Part shown: positions 56,501-63,957 of the stretch, piece after piece
How positions within the stretch are numbered: position 1 is the stretch's first letter
How the letters are laid out: the number at the start of each line of letters is the position of its first letter
Assembly (NCBI RefSeq): GCF_017948485.1
Contig: NZ_JAFFSX010000015.1
Coordinates: 124,001 to 188,000 of the forward strand
From: Streptomyces sp. GESEQ-35
GTDB lineage: Bacteria; Actinomycetota; Actinomycetes; Streptomycetales; Streptomycetaceae
Reading direction: 5' to 3'
DNA length: 64,000 bases
Notes under the pieces: generated by a model
What the model saw: the letters and a program-made list of their open reading frames with translations, nothing else
Told to the model about the DNA's origin: nothing
The model's database searches: none
Program-made: the position numbers and the translations under genes

Positions 56501-56691
56501 TCGGCGGCGTTCTGCGCGAGCTCGACAACGAGCCGGTCCCTGTACCCGCCGAGAACAAGGTCTTCCTCGGCGTTGGCGTCCTCACGGAACCGGGCCGGAC
56601 TGGTCGCCCAAGCGTCCAGCACCCCGCGACGCAGACGAGCCGTCCCGAAGGGATCCGCACCTTCGCCGGCGGGCCGCACGAACTTGCTCAC
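53572..56691 (-). CDS. Sacsin/Hsp90-type GHKL ATPase domain protein
   Basis: A 1039-residue protein. GTG at 56691 has GAGGAGA seven bases upstream and is preferred to the ATG five codons earlier. The N-terminal GHKL ATPase shows the N-box VVELAQNAADAA (about residue 57) and the G2 box GRFGVGFAAVL (about 120), as in sacsin repeats and Hsp90. The long remainder is rich in Asp, Glu and Leu, without membrane segments or a nuclease motif, and lacks Hsp90 middle-domain landmarks. Actinobacteria usually carry it next to DUF3027. A chaperone-like role is inferred; some sacsin-ATPase proteins belong to phage-defence genes. Confidence 0.82.
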   Translation of the reverse strand: MSKFVRPAGEGADPFGTARLRRGVLDAWATSPARFREDANAEEDLVLGGYRDRLVVELAQNAADAAARAGVPGRLRLTLRDGVLFAANTGAPLDAAGVESLATLRASAKRDARDTAVGRFGVGFAAVLAVTDEPAVVGRHGGVRWSLAEARELAGETAGHSAGLGDEIRRRDGHVPLLRLPFAAEGTAPDPYDTVVILPLRDTAAADLAERLLHAVDDALLLALPGLEEVVIETDDVRTLRRRTEGALTVVEDSREGTTGWRSVSAHGPLTPELLADRPTEERLRPHWSVTWAVPVDADGSPARPRTSAVVHAPTPSDEPLGVPALLIASFPLDTTRRHAAPGPLTDFLVERAADAYAELLADWRPVSTGIIGLVPGPLGKGELDGALRQAILQRLPRTSFLPPAVHGTDDDELPESLRPRDAEIAEGAGADTVHVLAEVLPTLLPAGLERRVELRTLGVARVPLTDAIDRLAGLEKEPGWWRRLYDSLAGVDPDRLSGLPVPLADGRTTIGPRQVLLPTPDGSRVAPEMLARLGLKVAHPDGVHPLLEKLGALPATPRAVLTTPQVRAAVAASLDEDGGISWEDDAALDAEELADTVLALVRDAALEPGDEPWLGALALPDEEGDLAPASELVLPGSPFAQVMRDGELAAVDAELAEKWGEQPLAACGVLAGFALVRATDVVLDPDELEPREGDFAETDDAGLLDAVDVWCEDILDRFPDTPVPPVATELVAVRDLDLVDDDSWPQALALLSKPPLRDAIVEPVRILLPDGTHETVRPYTAWWLRGNPVLDGRRPAGLLAAGGDPLLRGLYEEADATGFEDEQVLRALGVRTSVSALLDEPGGAAELLDRLADPDREVTGAQLHALYSALADLDPEQVTLPDDLRAVVDGDVVVVDAADAVVVDSPDLLPFTDGVPLLPVRPSRAAELAELFQVRRLSQSVTGSVDSEGTEHDVPESVRVLLGALTPSSYVEHEELVVDGVEIDWRLTTDGVLHASTLEGVAAGLAWAARQWPRRFEVAALLEDASRTEELARDRWFD

Positions 56692-56706
56692 GTTGTCTCT
56701 CCTCAT

Positions 56707-57060
56707 CAGCCCTCATCGGCGTGAGGATGAAGGTATCGCGCGACACCGACACCGCGGTTCGCCGTCCACCTCCCCGCACCCGAACTCTCACGGAACGGGG
56801 TGTGCGCGTCGGCGGCTCAGGAATCCGCCCGCTCTCACGCCCGGTGCCGGTCGCCGAGTGCGGCTCCCAGTCGGCGCCGGCGTCGAGATGCTCGTCGACG
56901 CGGCGGAGGATGGCATCTTCGTCGGCGCAGAACCCCAACTTCAGCTACATGGAGCAGAGCAGCATGTACGAGGGTTTGGCCCGGACTCTGGCCAGTCCCC
57001 CGGCCGGCGCGCTCCGCGCGGACACCGACGCGGCTGACGTGCGCGCCCTGCTCGACGGAA
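56707..57060. other. Region without a supportable gene
   Basis: Open frames exist on both strands (minus, ATG at 56938, GFCADEDAILRRVDEHLDAGADW; plus, from 56721), but none has a ribosome site or a known domain, and they overlap each other. The plus frame ends in ADTDAADVRALLDGIR, which could be the tail of a decayed gene. Part of this region must contain the promoter of the ATPase gene. Confidence 0.35.
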
Positions 57061-57579
57061 TCAGACCGCGACGTCCAGATTGAGGCGCATGCGAACGTAG
57101 TTCACGTCACCCGGACCTGGCCGATGATATCCGTCCGGCTTCCAGCCGTGCCGGGCGTAGAAGACCTGGGCCCGGCTGTTGCGTTCCCAGGCCTCCAGCA
57201 CGCCCGCCGAGAGGGACGCGTCGCGGAGGAACTTCACGAATGCGGCGTGCAGGTCGCTGCCAACGCCTTGTCCCCACAGACCGGGCCGGACGTGGATCTG
57301 GTAGAGCTGCCCCACTGCGGTGGCATCGACGTCGGCTTCGTAGGGCGGGCCCATCGACAGGACCCCCACCAGCTCGCCGCCGCCTTCCGCGCACAGCACA
57401 GTCCTGTCGTCCCGACGGACGGCACGCATCCAGCCCTCCCGACGGTCGGAGAGCGCACCGGAAGACGTGAGCGCCGCATCCGACAGCCCGCCGGCCCGGT
57501 AGTACGCCGCACGGGCCAGCGTGTGCAGGTCGGTGATCCTGTCCACGTCGCCGACGTTCGCCGCCCGCAGATGTGTCAC
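57061..57579 (-). CDS. GNAT family N-acetyltransferase
   Basis: A 172-residue acetyltransferase whose GTG at 57579 overlaps the LuxR stop (GTGA), so the two are cotranslated. Motif A is YQIHVRPGLWGQGVGSDLHAAFVKFLRDAS (about residues 95-124), then VLEAWERNSRAQVFYARHGWKPDGY. Substrate unknown; its coupling to a LuxR regulator suggests joint use. Confidence 0.87.
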   Translation of the reverse strand: MTHLRAANVGDVDRITDLHTLARAAYYRAGGLSDAALTSSGALSDRREGWMRAVRRDDRTVLCAEGGGELVGVLSMGPPYEADVDATAVGQLYQIHVRPGLWGQGVGSDLHAAFVKFLRDASLSAGVLEAWERNSRAQVFYARHGWKPDGYHRPGPGDVNYVRMRLNLDVAV

Positions 57580-58313
57580 GGCGTCTCGGGGAACAGCCTC
57601 GCGACGGCCGCCGTACGGCTCGACACACCGAGCTTGCGGTAGACGTTCTCCAGGTGTTTGCGGACCGTGCTCAGCTCGACCACGATCTGCCGGGCGATGG
57701 CGTCGTTGCTCAGACCCTTCGCCACGGCACGCATGACGTCGAGTTCGCGGAGCGTCAACCGCACGGGCGCCTGCCGTCGCCGGGCGGCCTCCCGGTAGAT
57801 GTCGTACAGATGCGGGCGCATCAACTCCAGTGTGAGCCTGTCCCGTTCGCTGAAGGGGCGCGTGCTCTCGCGGCTGAAGGTGTACATGCGGATGCGGCCG
57901 GGGGCGGTGGGCAGGGGCACCACGAGCATGTTGGGGAAGGGGCGTAAGTAGTCGGTGTACAAGGCCAGGTTCCGGAACTCCCGCGTGGCCATCCAGTCCG
58001 TCAGCTGGGAAACCTCCAGACCACCGGGGCTTCGCTCGACCGCGACGCAGTGGGGATGCTGGTGCTTGAAGCGCCACCAGACCTCGCTGTCCGGCATGGG
58101 GTAGTGGCCGCCGTACTCCACCTCCTGGTCCCCGAAGAAACACCGGGTAGGCAGATCCACCTCGCCGAACTCCGCCAGGTCGCAGGGCACCAGCCGCCCC
58201 AGCCCCTCCAGCAGCGATCGCGGCGGGACCTCGTCCCCCTTGTCGTGCCGTGCCTCGTCGATGACGCCGAGCATCGCCCGCATGTGGCTCTCGGTGATCG
58301 AGTGACGGCTCAT
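57576..58313 (-). CDS. LuxR-family regulator with TTA codon
   Basis: A 245-residue regulator from ATG 58313. The C-terminal LuxR HTH is clear: LTLRELDVMRAVAKGLSNDAIARQIVVELSTVRKHLENVYRKLGVSSRTAAVARL (about residues 185-240). The N-terminal ~180 residues have a GAF/autoinducer-like mixed fold (WWRFKHQHPHCVAVERSPGG; LVVPLPTAPGRIRMYTFSRE) but no receiver domain. One leucine (Leu123) is a TTA codon at 57945-57947, so translation should depend on bldA. The longer upstream frame is not supported by a start site. Confidence 0.87.
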   Translation of the reverse strand: MSRHSITESHMRAMLGVIDEARHDKGDEVPPRSLLEGLGRLVPCDLAEFGEVDLPTRCFFGDQEVEYGGHYPMPDSEVWWRFKHQHPHCVAVERSPGGLEVSQLTDWMATREFRNLALYTDYLRPFPNMLVVPLPTAPGRIRMYTFSRESTRPFSERDRLTLELMRPHLYDIYREAARRRQAPVRLTLRELDVMRAVAKGLSNDAIARQIVVELSTVRKHLENVYRKLGVSSRTAAVARLFPETP

Positions 58314-58493
58314 GACCTCGCCCCCCTTCCACAGCCCCCGGCCTGCTTCGAAGGTACGCCCGTTCACCGGAGACCGGGGTCCGAAGGATTCGCGCAATGA
58401 CGAATGGTCGCCACGAGGGGGCGAGGCCACCGTGGACCACAGAACATCCGCCCCTCGGACGGGGGGATCGGCTCTTGAACGGGGGGGAAGTCC

Positions 58494-58862
58494 ATGAACG
58501 CACCGACCAAACCGAGGATCACGCGAACAAGGATCCTCGCGGGGTCCGGCGCGGCAGTGCTGGCCCTGGCAGCCACGGTGGCCACCGAGACGGACGCCGC
58601 CGCGACGCCGCCGCGCTGTTACGGCGCGTACGCCACCGTGTGGGGAGGACCCGGCGACGGCACCGTCAACGCCGGGTCGGGAAGGGACATCATCTGCGGA
58701 GACGGCCACGAAGCAGTGGCCAGTGGCGCCGACGCGGACTTTCTCCGGGCCAGGGCGGGGAACTGCCGGCTGTACGCCCATGACGGTGTCTTTGACGTCG
58801 TACACGGTCATGACGGCTGGGATCGGTGCATGGCCTACCGCGTCGACGACAGGTCCGGGTGA
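58494..58862 (+). CDS. Small secreted protein with RTX-like glycine/aspartate segment
   Basis: A 122-residue exported protein; the ATG at 58494 follows GGGGGGGAA. Signal peptide TRTRILAGSGAAVLALAATVATETDAAA, then a mature domain of about 85 residues with GGPGDGTVNAGSGRDIICGDG, reminiscent of a single RTX calcium-binding turn, and four cysteines likely forming disulfides. Divergent from the LuxR gene by 180 bases and possibly its target. Function unknown. Confidence 0.7.
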   Translation: MNAPTKPRITRTRILAGSGAAVLALAATVATETDAAATPPRCYGAYATVWGGPGDGTVNAGSGRDIICGDGHEAVASGADADFLRARAGNCRLYAHDGVFDVVHGHDGWDRCMAYRVDDRSG

Positions 58863-58865
58863 GAG

Positions 58866-58935
58866 GCGAATCGACTCACGGGGCGTGAGCGCCTGAGCTC
58901 GGATGATGCCATACCGCAGTTCAAGGATACGGAGC
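58866..58935 (-). pseudogene. C-terminal fragment of an XRE/DUF5753-type regulator
   Basis: On the minus strand this reads LRYGIIRAQALTPRESIRL, closely matching FGKYGILRAQALDPDESAKLI at the end of the intact regulator at 39637-40446. No HTH or upstream part is found nearby, so it is a gene remnant, suggesting past insertion or deletion between the LuxR group and the alginate-lyase gene. Confidence 0.5.
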
Positions 58936-59069
58936 TGCTTGGGCTCGGTGACCGGCTGGCCGTTCGCCATGGCCTGCGAACGCCCCGCCCCGCGCAAGAC
59001 GGTCTGGGCCGAGTGCGCCATGGAAGCGCCTTGTTGTATTCCCGGCTGAGTCGGGAGGAATTCGGCAGG

Positions 59070-60335
59070 TCAGCCCGCGATGGAGTCGAGCTGCTCTGCG
59101 GCTGGGCGCAGGGCCCACAGGTCGCCGCCGGGCGGCTCCTCCAGCAACGGAACGGCCCGTCGCGCTCGCTTGTCTCCCGCATCGGCGGCCGCGTGCACGA
59201 CGTCGGTCGCCGCGTACCGGTGGAATTCGAGCTCCGGATGCGGCCAGGCGGCGGCTCCCGTCGCGGCGGGCAACAGGTAGTCCACCGCCTTGAACAGGCT
59301 CTGCCCGTCCGGACCTCGGTAGGCCCACAGGTTCACCCCGACATGCCGGCCGATGGCCGCTAGCCGGGTGTAGGCCACCAGGTCGAAGGTCGAGTAGTGC
59401 CAACTCCGGGTGCGAGTCAGCTCCTGGGGCTGGCTGCCGTCAGCCGCGATCTGCGGCGCGATGCGCTTGCTCCGGGCGTCCAGGACCGTCCGGCGGGCCA
59501 GAGCTTTGTCGCCGGTCGCGTAGGCGAGGCCGGCGAGCTGCATGTCGTAGAAGGTGCCGTGGTTGTTGGTGGCGGCGGCCTCCTGCTTGCCGAAGTCGCT
59601 GTTCTTGAGCCAGTCGAGGAAGTCGGTGTTCCACTTGGTCATGCCGGCGCGGTCGGTCTCGGTCCAGCCCGGAGCGCCGGTGGCCAGAAGGGCGAGCGCG
59701 TCGAGGACGCTGGTGTACGACTGTGAGAAGTCGATGATGCCGATGGCACGACCCTCGTACTTGCAGGGGATGAACTGCGCGTGGTTCAGGTTCGGGTTCA
59801 TCCTCGTGGCCGGATCCAGGAACCAGGTCCGCAGCACCCGCCCGGCCTTCTCGGCGTACCGCTTCTCGCCGGTGTAGTACCAGGCGAGGGAGAGGTCGTA
59901 GGCGGAGTCGAAGGTCCTCTCGACGTCCTGGCGGTCGGTGCCGGTGTCGACCTCGGGGTTGCGCTCGCCGTCGCGTTGCACGTACGGGCAGCCCCAGGGG
60001 TTGTCGGAGGTCGGGGTCCGGGAGGGCCACCAGTAAGGGGCCTGGCTGAGGTAGTCATGGGCGTCGCCGCCGGGGGCGGGCCTGGGCTTGTCGACGACCG
60101 TCCAGGGGCCCTGGTCCAGCCACCTGTCGGCGCGGACCGTCAACGCCTGGACGGCTCGCCGAAGTTGCGGGTCGCCGCGATCCAGACGGAGCTTCGTCTG
60201 CTGTAGACGGGCGCCGTCCAGGACGGCGGTGTTCGGGACTCGGTGCGCCGTCTGTGCGACTACAGGAACTGAGGCTCCCGTGGTGAAGGTGGCGAGGGCT
60301 GCCAAGAGGATGCAGAAGCGGGATCGTGCGCTCAT
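59070..60335 (-). CDS. Secreted alginate lyase family protein
   Basis: A 421-residue exported polysaccharide lyase. Signal peptide RSRFCILLAALATFTTGASVPVVAQ, then an (alpha/alpha) barrel with the family motifs YWWPSRTPTSDNPWGCPY (about residues 101-118), LAWYYTGEKRYAEKAGRVLRTWFLDPATRMNPNLNHAQFIPC and the catalytic-region ATNNHGTFYDMQLAGLAYATGD (about 255-276). N-N-H-G plus Y matches alginate lyases of the PL5/PL38 style. It probably degrades uronic-acid polymers outside the cell. ATG at 60335 has GGAGTGG upstream. Confidence 0.85.
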   Translation of the reverse strand: MSARSRFCILLAALATFTTGASVPVVAQTAHRVPNTAVLDGARLQQTKLRLDRGDPQLRRAVQALTVRADRWLDQGPWTVVDKPRPAPGGDAHDYLSQAPYWWPSRTPTSDNPWGCPYVQRDGERNPEVDTGTDRQDVERTFDSAYDLSLAWYYTGEKRYAEKAGRVLRTWFLDPATRMNPNLNHAQFIPCKYEGRAIGIIDFSQSYTSVLDALALLATGAPGWTETDRAGMTKWNTDFLDWLKNSDFGKQEAAATNNHGTFYDMQLAGLAYATGDKALARRTVLDARSKRIAPQIAADGSQPQELTRTRSWHYSTFDLVAYTRLAAIGRHVGVNLWAYRGPDGQSLFKAVDYLLPAATGAAAWPHPELEFHRYAATDVVHAAADAGDKRARRAVPLLEEPPGGDLWALRPAAEQLDSIAG

Positions 60336-60515
60336 TCATCCACTCCGTTCATGTAGGTGGTCCCTCGGACGGGCCGACGCCGTGCGACTTCAGATGCGTT
60401 TCACAGATATGAACGATGTTCAGATGTGCGTTGAGCGGTGAGCATGCCACGACGCCCATGACGGCGGAAGAGGTCGTGCAGAGCTTGCTCGCCCTCGGTC
60501 ACTAGTCTCGACGGC

Positions 60516-60956
60516 ATGACCGACAACTCCCTGCGCTCCGTCACCGTCGAGCGCACCAGCAGCGGCCGCTTCGTCGCGACGAACGCCCGTGGCGGCACGA
60601 TCAGCTTCGGTACCGGTTCCGATCCTGAGGGGGAGGCGGAGTTCACCCCGGTCGAGATGCTGCTCGCAGCGATCGGAGGCTGCACGGCGGTGGACGTCGA
60701 CGTCGCGACCAGCCGTCACGCGGAGCCCACCAGGTTCTCCGTCGCGGTGACGGGTCACAAGATCAGTGACGAACTCGGCAACCGGATGACCGAGCTCGCC
60801 GTCACCTTTTCCGTCACCTTCTCGGACGGCGAAGGCGCGGATCGTGCCCGGGCGATCCTCCCCCGGGCGGTCAAGACCTCCCACGACCGGCTCTGCACCG
60901 TCAGCCGCACGGTCGAGATCGGCACACCCATCGCCGCGACGGTGGAGAACGCCTGA
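60516..60956 (+). CDS. OsmC family protein
   Basis: A 146-residue OsmC/Ohr-fold protein. EAEFTPVEMLLAAIGGCTAVDVDVATSRHAEPTRFSVAVTG carries the conserved region with one catalytic cysteine (Cys55); the second is in SHDRLCTVSRTV (Cys127). Such pairs reduce organic or osmotic-stress peroxides. TAGTCT stands seven bases before the ATG, so leaderless expression is likely. Convergent with DUF3027. Confidence 0.88.
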   Translation: MTDNSLRSVTVERTSSGRFVATNARGGTISFGTGSDPEGEAEFTPVEMLLAAIGGCTAVDVDVATSRHAEPTRFSVAVTGHKISDELGNRMTELAVTFSVTFSDGEGADRARAILPRAVKTSHDRLCTVSRTVEIGTPIAATVENA

Positions 60957-60988
60957 CCCACCCGGGCGATCCGGCCTGAGCCGCCCCG

Positions 60989-61951
60989 CTACGAGTGCCC
61001 CAACTCCCCGGACTCCTCGTCCGCCCCCACCGAAACCGACCCCGAATCCGGCGACGGCCGCAGCGGGAACGGGTCCACTCGGGTCTCGTCGATCACCGGC
61101 GGAGCCGGTCGTGGGGGTTTCGGCATGATCGCGGCCTCGGAGTGGCCGCCGCAGCCGTAGGCGAGGGAGACGACGCGGCCGTCGGCCGGGGAGAACTCGT
61201 TGGCGCAGACGCCGAAGGCCTGCCCCATCGAGCCGCCGATCGGGGCGAGGAAGCCGCAGCTCACGCAGGATGCCGGGGCCGCCTGGGCCATCGCGGTCTT
61301 GGGGCCGTACGAGTCTTCCCAGCGGTCGGCGGCGACGTGCAGGCCGTAGCGGGACAGGACGCGGGCCCGGCGCATGCCGAGTTCTTCCGCGACCGCCGCG
61401 ATCGAGCCGCGCGAGGGGGCGATCGGGAAGTTCGCCGGCGGCCCGGCCGTCACCTCCGCGTCCTCCGCCTCGACCAGCTCGGCCATCTCGTGCGAGACAG
61501 CGGCGTTGGGCGCCGGCTCGTCCTCGCCGGAGTAGCCGGGCTCCAGGCGCGGATCGTCCTCGCCGGAGTAGCCCGGCTCCAGGCGCAGATCCTCGGCGTC
61601 GGTCGGGAGGAGGTCGCCGGGGCCCATGTCGCCGGGGCGCAGCCGCTCGCTCCACGGGACCCACTCGGGGGCCAGCAGGGCGTCGGTGCCGGGGAGGAGG
61701 ACCACCTCGTCCAGCGTGACGACCTTGGCGCGGGAGGCGCGGGCCACCGTGACGGCCCAGCGCCAGCCGCGGTACCCGAACTCCTTGCACTCGAAGTAGT
61801 GCGTGACGACGCGGTCGCCCTCCGAGACGAGTCCCGCGTGCTCGCCCACGACCCCTGGCGCGGCGGCCTCCTCGGCGGCGGCGCGGGCGAGGTCGACGGC
61901 CTCGGCACACAGACGGTCGGGGGTGCGGCTTCGCGTGGTCGCTGCGCTCAC
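60989..61951 (-). CDS. DUF3027 protein with 12-residue tandem repeat
   Basis: A 320-residue actinobacterial protein. GTG at 61951 gives MSAATTRSRTPDRLCAEAVDLARAAAEEA. The conserved core YFECKEFGYRGWRWAVTVARASRAKVVTLDEVVLLPG is near residues 50-90 and the C-terminal half has a cysteine-rich zinc-ribbon-like segment, SCVSCGFLAPIGGSMGQAFGVCANEF...GCGG. A 12-residue unit (RLEPGYSGED-DP and RLEPGYSGED-EP) occurs twice at 61519-61590. In other streptomycetes this gene is near the sacsin-ATPase gene; here about 4 kb of other genes separate them. Function unknown. Confidence 0.85.
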   Translation of the reverse strand: MSAATTRSRTPDRLCAEAVDLARAAAEEAAAPGVVGEHAGLVSEGDRVVTHYFECKEFGYRGWRWAVTVARASRAKVVTLDEVVLLPGTDALLAPEWVPWSERLRPGDMGPGDLLPTDAEDLRLEPGYSGEDDPRLEPGYSGEDEPAPNAAVSHEMAELVEAEDAEVTAGPPANFPIAPSRGSIAAVAEELGMRRARVLSRYGLHVAADRWEDSYGPKTAMAQAAPASCVSCGFLAPIGGSMGQAFGVCANEFSPADGRVVSLAYGCGGHSEAAIMPKPPRPAPPVIDETRVDPFPLRPSPDSGSVSVGADEESGELGHS

Positions 61952-62390
61952 AGGTATCGCTTCTCTCCTACGCCGTCTCTCGGGTGCGCCTTGCCTGAAG
62001 GCGGTCAGGCGGAACGGAGCGGACCATTGGGCCGCGTCAACGTCCACGCCCGATCGCGCTCGGGCGCACCTTCTCCATCCATTCTGCGGGATGACTGAGA
62101 GGCGCGCGGCCGAGAACGTTCGCCACGACGCGCTACGCACGCTACCTGTTCGCTGGCGCTGGGCCTACACCGACGTTGGGTTTCCGGTGGGCTCTTCCAG
62201 ACCGGGGGTTGTTGAATTCGCCTTCTGACGTGCCACGATCTGTCGTCTGGCGGCTGCTGCGCCGTCTCGGCTGGTCGCGCAGTTCCCCGCGCCCCTAAAG
62301 GGCGCTGCGGGGACCGTGGCTGTACAAAAGTGCCGCGCCATCCGTGCCGTAACCGCACTACCCACCCCCATCTCGGGGCACTATGGCGGA
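61952..62390. other. Intergenic region with one repeat and no clear gene
   Basis: It contains the dispersed hairpin repeat at 62269-62307. A 45-codon frame from ATG 62091 (TERRAAENVRHDALRTLPVRW) has no ribosome site or known domain and is not called. The last 13 bases hold the CACTAT box of the MFS gene. Confidence 0.4.
62269..62307 (-). repeat. Dispersed hairpin repeat, copy 5
   Basis: GGCTGGTCGCGCAGTTCC, then CCGCGCCCCTAAAGGGCGC, preceded by CGGCTGCTGCGCC as in copy 4. Unlike other copies it is not at a recognised gene end. Confidence 0.7.
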
Positions 62391-63815
62391 ATGGCAGCCG
62401 CAAGGACGCCCCACGGTGCCACCGGTGTCGGCGGGGTCAAGGGGAGCAGCCGGCGCAACGGAACCGGCCGGGTGGGCGGACCGCTGCGTTCGGTCGGCCG
62501 TGCCCTCCACCTGCCGGTGACGGGGCCCGCCCGCGGCATCCGCAAGGCGACGCACGCGCACGGCGCGGGTGAGTCCGGCCTCGGCAAGCTGATCGAGCTG
62601 CACGCGGTGAACGGCGCCGGTGACGTCATGATCACCGTGGCCCTCGCCTCCACCGTCTTCTTCTCGGTGCCGACCGACGAGGCCCGCGGCCGGGTCGCGC
62701 TCTACCTCGGCATCACCATGGCGCCGTTCACGCTCCTCGCCCCCGTGATCGGCCCGCTCCTCGACCGCATCCCGCACGGGCGTCGTGCGGCGATGGGGAT
62801 GGCGATGCTCGCCCGGGCGCTGCTCGCGCTGATCCTCTCCGGCGCGGTGATCACCGGTGGCATCGAGCTGTACCCGGCCGCGCTGGGGGTGCTCGTCGCG
62901 TCCAAGTCGTACGGCGTCATCCGCAGCGCCGTCGTGCCCCGGCTGCTGCCGCCCCGCTTCTCCCTGGTGAAAGCCAACTCGCGGGTCACGCTCGGCGGAT
63001 TGCTCGCCACCGGTGTGGCGGCTCCCATCGGGGCGGGCCTACAGGCCATAGGGCCCCGCTGGCCCCTCTACGGCGCCTTCGTGATCTTCATAGCGGGTAT
63101 GTTCCTCTCCTTCTCCCTCCCGCCGAAGGTCGACTCGGCGAAGGGCGAGGACACCGCCCTCCTCGCCGCCGACGAGCAGCATCTGCACGGCCCGCACCGC
63201 CGGCCCGTCAAGCGCCCCAATCTGCGCACCGTCGGTATCGCCGTCACCCATGCCCTCGCTGCCAACGCCGCCCTGCGCTGTCTCTCCGGCTTCCTGACCT
63301 TCTTCCTGGCATTCCTGCTGCGGGAGCATCCGCTGACCGGCGAGAGCGCGGCGTGGTCGCTGGGGATGGTGGTGGTCGCGGCGGGCACGGGCAACGCGAT
63401 CGGTACGGCGGTCGGGGCCTGGCTGAGATCACGCGCGCCGGAGATCATCGTCGTGTCGGTGGTGGCGTTCGTGCTGGGCGTGGCGATCACGGCGGCGATC
63501 TTCTTCGGGGCGGCCCTGGTGGCGTGTCTCGCGGCGGTCGCCGGGTTCGCGCAGGCGCTGGCCAAGCTGTCCCTGGACGCGCTGATCCAGCGGGACGTAC
63601 CGGAGACGGTCCGGCCCTCCGCCTTCGCCCGCTCCGAGACGCTGTTGCAGGTGGCGTGGGTCCTCGGCGGCGCGATCGGCATCGTCCTCCCCCTCAACGG
63701 CACCCTCGGCCTCTCGGTGGCCGCCACCATCGTCGCCACCGGCTGGCTGACCACGGTCCGCGGCCTGCTCGCCTCGGCCCGACAAGGCAACGGCCCGCCT
63801 GCGCGGGTGACGTAA
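62391..63815 (+). CDS. MFS transporter
   Basis: A 474-residue major facilitator protein with 10-12 helices after a basic, glycine-rich N-terminal tail of about 75 residues. The ATG at 62391 follows CACTAT by six bases with no ribosome site. GPLLDRIPHGRRAAMGMAMLARALLA is the motif A region, and ELHAVNGAGDVMITVALASTVFFSVP the first helix. This gene is conserved near DUF3027 in streptomycetes; substrate unknown. A hairpin repeat follows the stop within five bases. Confidence 0.85.
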   Translation: MAAARTPHGATGVGGVKGSSRRNGTGRVGGPLRSVGRALHLPVTGPARGIRKATHAHGAGESGLGKLIELHAVNGAGDVMITVALASTVFFSVPTDEARGRVALYLGITMAPFTLLAPVIGPLLDRIPHGRRAAMGMAMLARALLALILSGAVITGGIELYPAALGVLVASKSYGVIRSAVVPRLLPPRFSLVKANSRVTLGGLLATGVAAPIGAGLQAIGPRWPLYGAFVIFIAGMFLSFSLPPKVDSAKGEDTALLAADEQHLHGPHRRPVKRPNLRTVGIAVTHALAANAALRCLSGFLTFFLAFLLREHPLTGESAAWSLGMVVVAAGTGNAIGTAVGAWLRSRAPEIIVVSVVAFVLGVAITAAIFFGAALVACLAAVAGFAQALAKLSLDALIQRDVPETVRPSAFARSETLLQVAWVLGGAIGIVLPLNGTLGLSVAATIVATGWLTTVRGLLASARQGNGPPARVT

Positions 63816-63819
63816 ACCA

Positions 63820-63860
63820 AAGCGCCCGAAGGGGCGCGGGGAACTGCGCGACCAGCCCCC
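63820..63860 (+). repeat. Dispersed hairpin repeat, copy 6
   Basis: AGCGCCCGAAGGGGCGC and GGGGAACTGCGCGACCAGCC directly after the MFS stop codon (63815). Confidence 0.7.
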
Positions 63861-63957
63861 ACCGGCCCGCGGGTAAGTCACCGCCTATCCCGCGGAGCGC
63901 ACGGCACGCCGTACCCCGCATGGCAGGCGGACAGCGCGTGCCCGATAGCCTTCGCCC

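Noticed and set aside
54097..56724. 875-codon plus-strand frame opposite the sacsin-type ATPase
   Set aside because: Antisense shadow; composition is low-complexity and lacks any family motif.
57061..58503. Apparent fusion of LuxR-region DNA with GNAT in a single frame
   Set aside because: The GNAT gene has a proper GTGA overlap start at 57579; the part upstream is LuxR coding sequence read out of frame.
57576..59021. Longer LuxR protein of 481 codons
   Set aside because: No start signal upstream; the extra part crosses the divergent secreted gene and the XRE remnant. ATG 58313 fits the family.
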